The notes beneath the pieces are model-generated. The model was not told the DNA's origin and did no database searches. It saw nothing but the letters and a program-made list of their open reading frames with translations. A stretch of 64,000 nt of DNA from Bacillus gobiensis (GTDB taxonomy: Bacteria; Bacillota; Bacilli; Bacillales; Bacillaceae). Shown here in pieces: positions 18,636 to 26,674 of the stretch; position 1 is the first letter of the stretch; every line of letters starts with the position of its first letter. The translations under genes and the position numbers were made by a program. The stretch covers positions 558,190-622,189 of the forward strand of contig NZ_CP012600.1 of NCBI RefSeq assembly GCF_001278705.1, in the 5' to 3' direction.

Positions 18636-19685
18636 ATGGAACAACAGGATATATTTGATGTGACAATTATTGGCGGAGGGCCGGCAGGGCTTTACTCCGC
18701 GTTTTATAGCGGACTTAGAAAAATGAAAACAAAGCTTATTGAATATCAGCCTCAGCTTGGCGGAAAGCTGCACGTCTATCCGGAAAAAATGATTTGGGAC
18801 GTTGGAGGACAGACTCCGATTCAAGGTGCAAAATTAATTGAACAGCTTGTCGAGCAAGGGTTAACCTTCGACCCTGAAGTTGTATTGAATGAAAAAGTGG
18901 AGTCGATCTCTCGAAATGAAGAAGGTCTTTTTGTTTTGCAGGATGCCTCCGGTCAAACGCATATTTCGAAAACAGTAATCATTGCAGTCGGTAGCGGAAT
19001 ATTGAACCCGCAAAAGCTTGAAATCGAAGGGGCCGAGCGATTTGAAGTGTCGAATTTAAATTACACAGTTAAGTCGTTAGAACGATTTAGAGATAAAACG
19101 GTGATCATTTCCGGCGGCGGGAACTCCGCGATCGACTGGGCCAATGAAATCGAGCCCTTTGCGAAACAAGTGTATGTCACCTGCAGAAAGGAGTCCTTTT
19201 CAGGGCATGAAGCGCAAGTCTCCCAGCTCATGAACATTTCTGCCATTTGTTTCTTTCATACGACAATTACAAAATTAATTGCAGGTGTTGATCATGACGT
19301 GATTGAACGGGTCGAGCTGACCAACCATCAAACGGGAGAGGTCTCATACTTGCCTGTAGATGAAGTAATTATTAATCATGGCTATGAACGCGATACGACC
19401 TTGCTGGAAAATAGCAGCATTCCGATTGAAAGGGCAGACGAGCATTATATTGCGGGCAACGCAGTCAGTGAAACCTCCGTTGACGGACTTTACGCTGCCG
19501 GAGATATTTTAAAACATGATGGAAAACTGCACTTAATCTCCGGCGCTTTCCAGGATGCCGCAAACGCCGTAAACAAAGCAAAACAGTATATCCAGCCAGA
19601 CGCGAATAAAAGCGCAATGGTGTCTTCGCACAATGAGGTGTTTAAGGAGCGGAATAGGGAGATTGTACAGGGGATGTTGAGATAG
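18636..19685 (+). CDS. ycgT: YcgT-like ferredoxin/flavodoxin--NADP+ reductase family protein
   Basis: FAD- and NADPH-binding oxidoreductase of the thioredoxin-reductase-like type 2 ferredoxin reductase group (YumC/YcgT), 349 residues. The FAD motif IGGGPAGLYSAF is at about 11-22, the NADPH motif ISGGGNSAIDW near 162, and the second FAD contact YAAGDI near 288. It lacks the CxxC of true thioredoxin reductases. B. subtilis YcgT belongs to the Fur regulon, and a Fur box is present here, so a role in reductive iron release from siderophores is a reasonable inference. Choosing YcgT over YumC rests on that box and on PEKMIWDVGG. Confidence 0.75.
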   Translation: MEQQDIFDVTIIGGGPAGLYSAFYSGLRKMKTKLIEYQPQLGGKLHVYPEKMIWDVGGQTPIQGAKLIEQLVEQGLTFDPEVVLNEKVESISRNEEGLFVLQDASGQTHISKTVIIAVGSGILNPQKLEIEGAERFEVSNLNYTVKSLERFRDKTVIISGGGNSAIDWANEIEPFAKQVYVTCRKESFSGHEAQVSQLMNISAICFFHTTITKLIAGVDHDVIERVELTNHQTGEVSYLPVDEVIINHGYERDTTLLENSSIPIERADEHYIAGNAVSETSVDGLYAAGDILKHDGKLHLISGAFQDAANAVNKAKQYIQPDANKSAMVSSHNEVFKERNREIVQGMLR

Positions 19686-19706
19686 CCGCAGGAAGTATAA
19701 GGGGGG

Positions 19707-20215
19707 GAAGGACAAAAGGGAGTAAGTGTACTCGGGAAAAGTCCGTCATAGGAGGTCTGAAGGACAAATAAGAGTAAGAGAGCTCGAGAAAAGTCCCTTC
19801 ATAAGGGTTATGAAGGACAAAAAAGAGTAAGAGAGCTCGAGAAAAGTCCCTCATACGGCTAGTGAAGGACAAAAAAGAGTATGTGAGCTCGAGAAAAGTC
19901 CTTCATACGGGTATTGAAGGACAAAAGAGGGTATGTGAGCTCGAGAAAAGTCCTTCATACGGGTACTGAAGGACAAAAAAGAGTAAGAGAGCTCGAGAAA
20001 AGTCCTTCATACGGCTAGTGAAGGACAAAAAGTGGTAAGAGAGCTCAAGAAAAGTCCTTCATAAGGGTTATGAAGGACAAAAAAGAGTAAGAGAGCTCGA
20101 GAAAAGTCCCTCATACGGCTAGTGAAGGACAAAAAGTGGTAAGAGAGCTCAAGAAAAGTCCTTCATAGGAGTTGTGAAGGACAAAAAAGAGTATGCGAGC
20201 TAGGGAAAAGTCCTT
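19707..20215. repeat. 52-bp tandem palindromic array B (10 units)
   Basis: This fills the gap between the YcgT-like gene and the convergent NERD gene. GAAGGAC occurs at 19707, 19759, 19812, 19864, 19916, 19968, 20020, 20072, 20124 and 20176, a 52-bp period with one 53-bp step caused by an extra C. The core is GTCCTTCA, a nine-base loop (TACGGGTAT, TACGGCTAG or TAAGGGTTA) and TGAAGGAC. The 27-base spacer has AAAAAAGAGTAAGAGAGCTC followed by GAGAAAA. With the TAAGGGTTA loop the stem extends to 11 bp. The array starts 21 bp after the stop codon, and no ordinary terminator is visible for the upstream gene. The remaining bases to 20273 show nothing. Confidence 0.95.
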
Positions 20216-20273
20216 AAGTCCTTAATAAAGCTTTAAAAATTATTATGGCGGCATCTTGTTAATTAGGTCTGTT

Positions 20274-21179
20274 TTATTCGTAGAAGGACCATTGATGAAC
20301 CCCTACAATTTTGAAGTTTTTTTCTAAAATCCGTCTTATCCTCTTTTTAGACTTTACCACTTTACACCACTCATGAATTACATTTGTAGTAATTTTAAGA
20401 TTAGGAAAAAGAAGCTTAAATTCGTTCACACTTCGCATGACGGCAACTGCTACCAATTCTTCGTGTCCACACTCTTTACAAGCACATTTTCTTCCCTCAA
20501 CGTAAATTGAAAATGAATTGCACTTTTCACAAGTGATTCCTTTTTGCAGTTCATCATACTCATAAGACTTGACGTGCTTAAAAGGAGAATCTTCGATATG
20601 CATCGATATTAATTTGTCAGCTAATACTTTGTGTTTTCCATTTAGCTTTGTAGGTGTTGTATTTAATTTTTGTAAATAACGTTTAACCTGAGTTGGAAAA
20701 ATAAAAGGATTATCTAGAGGTGTTTGGTATAAGGTGAATTTAGGGTTGATAAAAACGACTGAAGCATCAACGCGAAGGTTAAATTCAAGATTTTGGAGTA
20801 ACTGGCGTAACAAGGCTTCACTTCTACTCAGTTGGATTAAGGGATTAATAATTTCAGTTTTGTTTTCCTTATATAATCTATCTGATTGATAATAATAATC
20901 TCCTTCATAATTTTTCAATTCGAAAAAGTAGATGGTTTCTGAAATAATAATCAGTGAGTCGATTTGGAACATGGAGTTATTTACTTTGAGCAGCAAATCA
21001 TTCAATATAATGCATTCACACTTAAGCTTTTCTGTTAGTGAATCAAATATTAACTCCCCTTCATAGCCCTTTTTAAGGTTGAAGTAATGTTGCTTGTCTT
21101 TGTTAGGTAAATTCATTCGAGTGTTTAAAGATTTCAGAGTGAGTAATTCAGCAGATTCAATACGAGATTTATAAGGCAT
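20274..21179 (-). CDS. NERD domain (nuclease-related) protein
   Basis: The N-terminal half carries a NERD domain: KKGYEGELIFDSL at about 30-42, then IDSLIIISETIYFFELKNYEG near 75-95. The last segment has the D...E-x-K-like pattern of the restriction-endonuclease fold. A four-cysteine zinc-ribbon-like motif (CEKCN...CKECGH) lies near residues 215-240. Function is unknown; NERD proteins are suspected in DNA processing. The ATG at 21179 gives MPYKSRIESAEL, typical of relatives. The ATG at 21188 is also possible and neither has a strong ribosome site. The gene is monocistronic and A+T-rich compared with its neighbours. Confidence 0.75.
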   Translation of the reverse strand: MPYKSRIESAELLTLKSLNTRMNLPNKDKQHYFNLKKGYEGELIFDSLTEKLKCECIILNDLLLKVNNSMFQIDSLIIISETIYFFELKNYEGDYYYQSDRLYKENKTEIINPLIQLSRSEALLRQLLQNLEFNLRVDASVVFINPKFTLYQTPLDNPFIFPTQVKRYLQKLNTTPTKLNGKHKVLADKLISMHIEDSPFKHVKSYEYDELQKGITCEKCNSFSIYVEGRKCACKECGHEELVAVAVMRSVNEFKLLFPNLKITTNVIHEWCKVVKSKKRIRRILEKNFKIVGVHQWSFYE

Positions 21180-21251
21180 TGTCCACATCCATTCTTTTTT
21201 GAAACTCCAAGTTTATTTATACCAGTGAACCGTATCAAAAATAAAATGACG

Positions 21252-21287
21252 AAAACATCCTTTCTTGAGCTAGAAAGGATGTTTTTA
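21252..21287 (-). terminator. Terminator of the IIC-type permease gene (bidirectional shape)
   Basis: ACATCCTTTCT and AGAAAGGATGT form an 11-bp stem with a six-base loop. T-rich tracts lie on both sides: GTTTTCGTCATTTT on the minus strand and GTTTTTATTTG on the plus strand. Confidence 0.75.
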
Positions 21288-21309
21288 TTTGTTTACCATT
21301 TTCTCTTGA

Positions 21310-22347
21310 TCAATCAAAATGCAATTTATAATCTTCCGCCTTAATCATTTTCAACTTCCTAGAAAAAATATAAATAAGACCTAAATTCAATAAAACCGGA
21401 AGAACAAAGAAAGTCCCTACCATGATCGAAATATTTTTAACTGTCCAACCGCCCTCAGCAAATGTCATGTAATTTAACGGTCCGACCAAACCTGATAATC
21501 CGAATCCGGCGCTGTAAGGCGTTCCTTGAATGTTTAACAGTCCGGCTAATGCACCAAGAAAGACTGCGGTGATCAGCATCGGAAAAGCGATTTTCGGTTT
21601 CATAAAAAAGTTTCTCATTTGAATTTTCGGAGAGCCTAATACATGAGCCAATGCGGTTCCAAGAGAGTTTGCTTTATAGCTGGCTATCGCTAACCCTACA
21701 CCTGCTGCAACAATTCCTAGATTGGCTGCACCTGATCCTATACCGGAAAGTGAGATCACTGTGGCAACACCTACTGTGGATATAGGTGACAAAATAATAA
21801 GACAAAAAATAACAGAAATAATAATGCACATTATAACGGGTTGTAAAGTCGTCACGTTTTCAACCGCAACACCGATGATACCCGTAGAAGTCTTAACAAA
21901 AGGCAGAATTGAATAACCAATCATACCTGGTATTAAAATACTGCACGTAGGCATCAAAAGGATGGAATACGCTTTTAATCGGTCGCCAATGAATTGAACG
22001 AATAACACCGTTAGTGCTGCGGTTATTCCAGTATTAATTACGATTCCAATGCCGCTTAGGGCAAATAATCCTTCTGCTGTTTTTTGGACGGAACCGCCGC
22101 CAACCATTGCCGCAATCCCTACACTTGCGGTTTGGATAGATGTTAGTTTAAACGACATCCCTACCATCACGCCAATCATAACTGGCAACAAGCTCATTAC
22201 GAATACGGTGATATCGAAAATATGCTGTAATGCAGGAAAATGAGGAATCAATAACTTAAGTATTTCTCCTAATAGAGCATTCGGTATTAATGAAACGACT
22301 ATCCCGATACTCATTCCTGTAAGCAACTTGCTGAAAAATTCTTTCAT
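21310..22347 (-). CDS. PTS transporter subunit IIC family membrane protein
   Basis: This 345-residue multi-pass membrane protein matches the 'PTS_EIIC_2' type of permease. It has glycine-rich helices such as GIAAMVGGGSVQKTAEG and the late segment GFGLSGLVGPLNYMTFAEGGW. No IIA or IIB partner domains are attached or adjacent, so it may not be a true phosphotransferase permease and its substrate is unknown. The ATG at 22347 is preceded by AGAATAGAGG. It is transcribed alone between the NERD gene and the SASP gene. Confidence 0.75.
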   Translation of the reverse strand: MKEFFSKLLTGMSIGIVVSLIPNALLGEILKLLIPHFPALQHIFDITVFVMSLLPVMIGVMVGMSFKLTSIQTASVGIAAMVGGGSVQKTAEGLFALSGIGIVINTGITAALTVLFVQFIGDRLKAYSILLMPTCSILIPGMIGYSILPFVKTSTGIIGVAVENVTTLQPVIMCIIISVIFCLIILSPISTVGVATVISLSGIGSGAANLGIVAAGVGLAIASYKANSLGTALAHVLGSPKIQMRNFFMKPKIAFPMLITAVFLGALAGLLNIQGTPYSAGFGLSGLVGPLNYMTFAEGGWTVKNISIMVGTFFVLPVLLNLGLIYIFSRKLKMIKAEDYKLHFD

Positions 22348-22514
22348 ACCTCTATTCTCCTATCTCCACACTCATTTATAACGGAGATAATTATAGAAAA
22401 CATTCTGACAACAGTCAATAAATTTTTTAATGCTTTACCGCGAAATCGTGAAAAAGTATTTCGAGCATAATGGAACGATGATCAGGGAACCCTGATGAAA
22501 AAGGAGGGATGTTC

Positions 22515-22763
22515 ATGGCAAGAAGAAATAAATTATTAGTTCCTGAAGCTCGTGCTGGTGTTGACAGGTTAAAAGCAAGAATTGCAAACACTCAAGATCC
22601 GCAAAAAGCAAAATATGAAGCGGCCAAAGAGGTGGGAGTGCCTCTCGATCAAAAGTATAACGGCAATCTTACTTCAAAAGAAGCTGGTAAAATCGGCGGC
22701 AGCTTAGGCGGGCAAATGGTACGAGAAATGATAAAAATGGCTGAAGAAAAGCTGAAAAAATAA
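22515..22763 (+). CDS. Small acid-soluble spore protein, alpha/beta type
   Basis: DNA-binding spore protein that coats and protects forespore DNA and is degraded by the GPR protease in germination. It has 82 residues with the diagnostic blocks LLVPEARAGVDRLK, KYEAAKEVGVPL (GPR-site region) and the C-terminal GGSLGGQMVREMI. I chose the ATG at 22515, six bases after GGAGGG; the ATG at 22509 abuts that site. The paralogue (SspA, B, C or D) cannot be told from sequence alone. I looked for a sigma-G promoter and found only weak matches. Confidence 0.93.
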   Translation: MARRNKLLVPEARAGVDRLKARIANTQDPQKAKYEAAKEVGVPLDQKYNGNLTSKEAGKIGGSLGGQMVREMIKMAEEKLKK

Positions 22764-22767
22764 CAAC

Positions 22768-22816
22768 AAAGAGCATGGTTTACAGGAGTAATTCAACTGC
22801 AAACCATGCTCTTTTT
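22768..22816. terminator. Bidirectional terminator between the SASP gene and the small minus-strand gene
   Basis: AAAGAGCATGGTTT and AAACCATGCTCTTT form a 14-bp stem with T-runs on both strands. It serves the SASP gene and the convergent 51-residue gene. Confidence 0.85.
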
Positions 22817-22970
22817 AACTCGGGTCATTTTCATCTAACGACAAGGTTGTGACGTTTGTATATTCTCCTCTTTCTTTTTCCTCGGGGCTGGCATCTTCTT
22901 TCAATTCATCTTCCGTGTCGATACCTTCTGCAACAGTTGGTTCATCCGTACGTTGGCGATGTTTTTTCAT
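22815..22970 (-). CDS. Small acidic protein of unknown function, 51 residues
   Basis: I do not recognise this protein. It is short and highly charged (MKKHRQRTDEPTVAEG, then many Asp/Glu, ending LDENDPS), with no hydrophobic segment, and is probably soluble and disordered. The ATG at 22970 has AAGGAG nine bases upstream; the open frame further upstream has no ribosome site. It follows fabH by 47 bp in the same direction and shares the terminator at 22768-22816. Its charge pattern recalls small spore-associated proteins, but that is only an impression. Confidence 0.6.
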   Translation of the reverse strand: MKKHRQRTDEPTVAEGIDTEDELKEDASPEEKERGEYTNVTTLSLDENDPS

Positions 22971-23017
22971 CCATAGACACTCCTTTTTTCCGCTAGTTTG
23001 CCCGGAGTGTTTCTGAA

Positions 23018-24016
23018 TCATTCCTTAATATTTGATGGAACTCCCCATTTTACAATCAACCCTGTATAGGTAAAGCCGCCACCAAAGCCAATGAGAAGAA
23101 GGACATCATCTTGTGTCACCCTGCCATCTTTTACCGCAAGATCCAAGGCAAGTACAATCGATGCAGAAGAGGTGTTTCCGTAATATACCATGCTGGTCAA
23201 TACCTTTTCGATGGGAAAGCCTTTTTTTTCACAAATCGATTCAATCATTCTCAAATTGGCGCTGTGCGGAACAAACCAGTTGAGATCTTTCATTTTTATA
23301 TTCGCTTGCTCTAGTAATTTTTCCATTCCCTCAGGAACTGTTCGTGTCGCCCATTTATACACTTCACGCCCGTTTTGGACCATTTTTTCACTGTCCCTCA
23401 GCGGCTCTCCATACCATTCATTCCGTAAAGCAGTCCTGTATAAATGTTTTCCAGAGCTTCCTTTCGTATCTTGAATATACGAGAGAAAGCTCGGCTGTTC
23501 TGCATCGTATTCAACGAGCATTGCCCCTGCTCCATCTCCAAAAAGAACACAGGACGTACGGTCAGTATAATCGGTCACCTTTGATAAAGTCTCTCCGGCA
23601 ATAACGAGAACTTTCCGATGCAAACCAGAGGTTATAAGGCAGTTTGCAAGATGCAGCCCGTAGGTTAATCCGGCACAGGCTGCATTTACATCGATTGCGC
23701 CAGCTTCAGGAATTCCAAAAGCATCCTGAATCATGGAAGCCGTACTCGGAATGGCAAAATCTGAAGTCGTCGTAGGAACTATAATCATATCGACATCTTG
23801 TATATTTACGCCATATCTTTTAATTAAGTCATTTACAGCACGAATACACAATGTTGAAGTAAACTCATTCTCTGCAGCAATTCGTCTCTCTTTCATTCCC
23901 GTCCGCTGTACAATCCATTCATCAGAGGTATCTACAATTTTTTCAAGATCATCATTTGACATAATCTTGTTAGGAACATAACTTCCTATCGCGGTGATTC
24001 GTGCTTTCGAATTCAA
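23018..24016 (-). CDS. fabHB: 3-oxoacyl-ACP synthase III, FabH (FabHB type)
   Basis: FabH starts fatty-acid synthesis by condensing an acyl-CoA primer with malonyl-ACP; in Bacillus, branched primers are favoured. The catalytic Cys is in AACAGLTYG (Cys114), the His in WFVPHSANLRM and the Asn in YYGNTSSASIV. I chose the TTG at 24016 behind GGAGTG, giving 332 residues. The longer frame from 24037 runs through that ribosome site. The position after yhgE matches fabHB of B. subtilis rather than the fabHA locus near fabF. Confidence 0.9.
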   Translation of the reverse strand: MNSKARITAIGSYVPNKIMSNDDLEKIVDTSDEWIVQRTGMKERRIAAENEFTSTLCIRAVNDLIKRYGVNIQDVDMIIVPTTTSDFAIPSTASMIQDAFGIPEAGAIDVNAACAGLTYGLHLANCLITSGLHRKVLVIAGETLSKVTDYTDRTSCVLFGDGAGAMLVEYDAEQPSFLSYIQDTKGSSGKHLYRTALRNEWYGEPLRDSEKMVQNGREVYKWATRTVPEGMEKLLEQANIKMKDLNWFVPHSANLRMIESICEKKGFPIEKVLTSMVYYGNTSSASIVLALDLAVKDGRVTQDDVLLLIGFGGGFTYTGLIVKWGVPSNIKE

Positions 24017-24230
24017 TGCTTTCACTCCTTTATCCACTATTATAGCACTAGATATTATGACCAGATACTAATTTATCTGTTTCCAAAAATTTGAATGAGT
24101 TCTCGAATTTAAAAGAACCTGTCATAACATAGAATGATTATAGGTGAGTCGTTGTGAAAGAATTAAGGTCGTACAAAGGGTTTAATAACAATTCCTGCTG
24201 GATAAATTTAGAGCAGCAAAGGAGGTGGAA

Positions 24231-24713
24231 TTATTCGAAGAATCCGTTGCTGCAGTCAAAGCATAAGCTTATGGCCAATAGAAATAGAGGAAGAGCCAAC
24301 GTCAACAAAAAGGAGAGCGCCGAGGCGCTCCCTACTATATTAGAAAGATAAATAAGAAATGTCGAACCTTTCCCGACGCGGCTATTTACAGCAATTGTTC
24401 CCTCATGTGCGTTAACGATGGTTTTGGTTATTGAGAGACCTAGGCCAGCTCCGCCATACTGTCGTGTTAGAGAACGATCTATCCGATAAAACCGGTCAAA
24501 TATATATGGGAGATTTTCTGTTTCTATGCCGGTACCATTATCCCTAATTGAAAGTTCGACTTGATTGTCTGCGATCATTAGCGAAAGTTTTATATTCCCG
24601 GTATTAGGGTCGGTGTGTTGAACCGCATTGTGAAACAAGTTTAAGAACACTTGCTTGATTTTATCGGTATCATATTTGCCCTTTATGCCTTCCGTTAGGT
24701 TGCCAATCCACAT
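24231..24713 (-). pseudogene. Remnant of a sensor histidine kinase (ATPase domain only)
   Basis: Only the C-terminal HATPase_c domain of a two-component sensor kinase remains. Visible are the N box (FLNLFHNAVQH), G1 (DNGTGI), the F box (YIFDRFYR) and G2 (GGAGLGLSI). The sensor, membrane and phosphoacceptor-His parts are missing, and no response regulator is adjacent. At the other end the frame runs past the expected end (GKGSTFLIYLS) for about 34 more residues, straight through a terminator hairpin, so the original stop codon was lost. No convincing ribosome site precedes the first ATG. A decaying gene is the best reading. Confidence 0.75.
24306..24334 (-). terminator. Terminator hairpin inside the kinase remnant's extended frame
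   Basis: On the minus strand GAGCGCC and GGCGCTC form a stem with a two-base loop, followed by TCCTTTTTG. It was probably the original terminator of the kinase gene. Confidence 0.6.
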
Positions 24714-24803
24714 AATAATTTTTCTGAAATTGCGCAGACTGAATTTATGCAGAAGTGGATACTTCCAATTTGCATATTCAACCAGAATAACGGAGGCGGA
24801 GTT

Positions 24804-25475
24804 ATGCGCAAGAAATACGTTAGGGTAGTAGTAATGGTAAGTATTTTACTATTTGCAGCTTCGTTAAGCTTTCATCCCAAAGCAGAAGCAAATCCAAGGG
24901 AAAACGTAATTGTAGATACTAAATATTATAAGGATATTAAGGAGCTTAAATACCCGCAGGTCAGAATTGTCGGCAATCCATCGTTTGAAAGAAAAATTAA
25001 TAACGACTTTACCAATTATATTAAGAAATCTTATAAGGCATACAAAGATAATCTAGAGGCTGCCAAGAAGTATGGCTATGAGCCGCAATATCAAAGTGAT
25101 TTTGACGTGAAGTACAATAAGAACAATAAGCTTAGTATTTTAACGAGTGATTATATTTTTACAGGCGGCGCTCATGGCAACACTGTTGTTCAGTCCTTCA
25201 ATTATGACCTATTGAAGAAGAAGAGGGTGAAGTTGGACGATATCCTCACAAATCAACAGAAGTTCGCCAAAGTAACGGATTACGTTTATCAATATGCGAA
25301 AGCTCGTCCAAATATTTTTTATCCAGATCTAAAAAAAGAAGATGTAAAAATCAATAAGAACACGGCTTTTTTCTTTACAGATGATGGAATCGCTTTAGTT
25401 TTCCAGCAATATGACATTGCTCCTTATGTTTCGGGCAATCAGGTGATTGTGATACCAAGCAGCGTGTACAAGTAA
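24804..25475 (+). CDS. Secreted DUF3298/DUF4163-type protein
   Basis: Exported protein of 223 residues. It has a signal peptide (about 1-28, ending near SFHPKAEA) and a mature region resembling the DUF4163-DUF3298 pair found in RsiV and PdaC-like proteins. The diagnostic part is the TGGAHGNTVVQSFNYDL block in the middle and YFIAPYV-like NQVIVIPSSV at the end. In RsiV this fold binds lysozyme, but no anti-sigma domain is present here and the ligand is unknown. The ATG at 24804 follows GGAGG. The gene is transcribed away from the kinase remnant. Confidence 0.7.
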   Translation: MRKKYVRVVVMVSILLFAASLSFHPKAEANPRENVIVDTKYYKDIKELKYPQVRIVGNPSFERKINNDFTNYIKKSYKAYKDNLEAAKKYGYEPQYQSDFDVKYNKNNKLSILTSDYIFTGGAHGNTVVQSFNYDLLKKKRVKLDDILTNQQKFAKVTDYVYQYAKARPNIFYPDLKKEDVKINKNTAFFFTDDGIALVFQQYDIAPYVSGNQVIVIPSSVYK

Positions 25476-25503
25476 GCGGCGGATCTTTTTCTGCCGCTTT
25501 TTG
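25476..25503 (+). terminator. Terminator of the DUF3298-type gene
   Basis: AGCGGC and GCCGCT form the outer stem around GGATCTTTTTCT-type sequence, followed by TTTTTGG, starting at the stop codon. Confidence 0.65.
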
Positions 25504-25620
25504 GCATATAATAAGGTAAAGAAGCACATAAAACAGGCGAGAGGCACATAAGAGAGCAAAGAAGTACATAAAACGTGGCAAGTGGCACATAAATTGAATC
25601 TCGCGATATAAAAAAAGCTC
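25501..25620. repeat. 20-bp-phased mini-array D
   Basis: Six consecutive 20-base blocks start at 25501, 25521, 25541, 25561, 25581 and 25601. The four central ones carry the core GCACATAA or GTACATAA at the same place in each block; the flanking two have GCATATAA and GATATAA. Two-block units are about 40 bp (25521 and 25561 both begin with GAAG). Core and period match array C. It lies between convergent genes. Confidence 0.75.
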
Positions 25621-25653
25621 CGGAGAAGTAAATAATCTCAGGAGCAAGAAAAT

Positions 25654-26544
25654 TTATAGAAGCTGTTTTCTCGTCGCAGTTACGTCACGAACCAAATGCG
25701 GAAGCCAATTATCTAGATCACTAAAAGAAAATCCAGCGGCAGCCGCTTTTTCATTTGAAAGAGTCCAGGATTCAGGAAGATTATATGGTGAGGCATTATC
25801 CTCCGTTTTTTCTTTCGCTAAAAGAAATTCTTCGCCGGTTTCATTTTCAATCAAGCTTAGTAACGCCCGTAATGAAGTTGCACCTGAAGCACAAGCATTA
25901 AACGGAGTGTTCTCGGGACGATCAAGCAGCCAACCTAAAAAAGTTCCGGCTTCTTCCTCTGAGATAAAGCTAATTTTTGATTCGGGATGATCAAAATAAA
26001 TCTCTTGTTTTTTTAAGATACGATCGATATGACACGTCAGCCGCTCTGTATAATCGTTTTTTCCCAGAACAATAGGGAAGCGGACGGATGTAACCGGGAA
26101 GGGTGCCTTTTGATGAAATATGGCTTCTGCGTGCCTCTTTCCCTCCTGATAAGTGAAATCCTCTCTTGTCCCCATTACAATCGGGTAGGAAAACGGGTCA
26201 AATACATCTTCCGTTATTATGCTTTCACCTAAATCATAAACAGACATGGAGGACGTGAAAATATAGTGCTTTGTTTTGTCTCTGAACACCTCGATTGCGG
26301 TATAGGCATCCTGTGAAGTATAGCAAATTTGGTCATAGACCGCATCCCAGCTCGTACCTTGAAATGCGCGACGGAAATCTTCAGCATCTTCTCGATCAAA
26401 GACAATCTGTTTCACTTTGTCTGGGAAAGGAATATTGGAATTCCCTCTTGTAGCTACAGTGACCTCAACTCCGCGTCTAATCAATTCTTCAACTAAATGG
26501 ATTCCAAAAAAACGAGTTCCACCTAACACTGCAACTTTGTTCAT
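25654..26544 (-). CDS. NAD-dependent epimerase/dehydratase family protein
   Basis: Extended short-chain dehydrogenase fold, 296 residues. The NAD(P) motif LGGTRFFGIHL is at about 7-17, and the region TSSMSVYDLG holds the Ser/Tyr positions of the family. A lysine in the usual YxxxK place is visible only as YQEGKRHAE, as in atypical extended SDRs. The substrate cannot be named; nucleotide-sugar or cofactor-modifying roles are possible. The ATG has GGAGGG upstream. It is divergent from yhfE. Confidence 0.75.
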   Translation of the reverse strand: MNKVAVLGGTRFFGIHLVEELIRRGVEVTVATRGNSNIPFPDKVKQIVFDREDAEDFRRAFQGTSWDAVYDQICYTSQDAYTAIEVFRDKTKHYIFTSSMSVYDLGESIITEDVFDPFSYPIVMGTREDFTYQEGKRHAEAIFHQKAPFPVTSVRFPIVLGKNDYTERLTCHIDRILKKQEIYFDHPESKISFISEEEAGTFLGWLLDRPENTPFNACASGATSLRALLSLIENETGEEFLLAKEKTEDNASPYNLPESWTLSNEKAAAAGFSFSDLDNWLPHLVRDVTATRKQLL

Positions 26545-26605
26545 CGTATCCCTCCGGTTTGAGTGTAATAATATAAATTATAACACCCTATTGTTGGATA
26601 TACTT

Positions 26606-26627
26606 CAGGTGAAACTTATGACACCTG
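26606..26627. promoter_or_regulatory. Inverted repeat overlapping the yhfE promoter
   Basis: CAGGTG, a 10-base spacer and CACCTG form a perfect dyad that covers the -35 box of the yhfE promoter, in the divergent intergenic region. It could be an operator; the regulator is unknown. Confidence 0.4.
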
Positions 26628-26646
26628 CCCGTTACAACTGTATAAT
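26618..26646 (+). promoter_or_regulatory. Sigma-A promoter of yhfE
   Basis: ATGACA (26618-26623), a 17-bp spacer and TATAAT (26641-26646) give a near-consensus vegetative promoter 28 bp before the yhfE ATG. Confidence 0.75.
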
Positions 26647-26674
26647 AATAACTACATAAAGGAGGGGAACGAGA

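Noticed and set aside
19533..19872. Small minus-strand frames (60 and 76 codons) over the end of the YcgT-like gene and array B
   Set aside because: They overlap a solid gene or the repeat array, have no ribosome site and no family likeness.
22380..22510. Sigma-G promoter before the SASP gene
   Set aside because: CATAATG resembles a -10 box but no acceptable -35 element lies 16-18 bp upstream.
24154..24351. A 65-codon plus-strand frame antisense to the kinase remnant
   Set aside because: It contains the terminator hairpin, has no family likeness and only a poor ribosome site.
25375..25647. A 90-codon minus-strand frame across the terminator and array D
   Set aside because: It overlaps the DUF3298-type gene, runs through a terminator and the 20-bp repeats, and shows no ribosome site.
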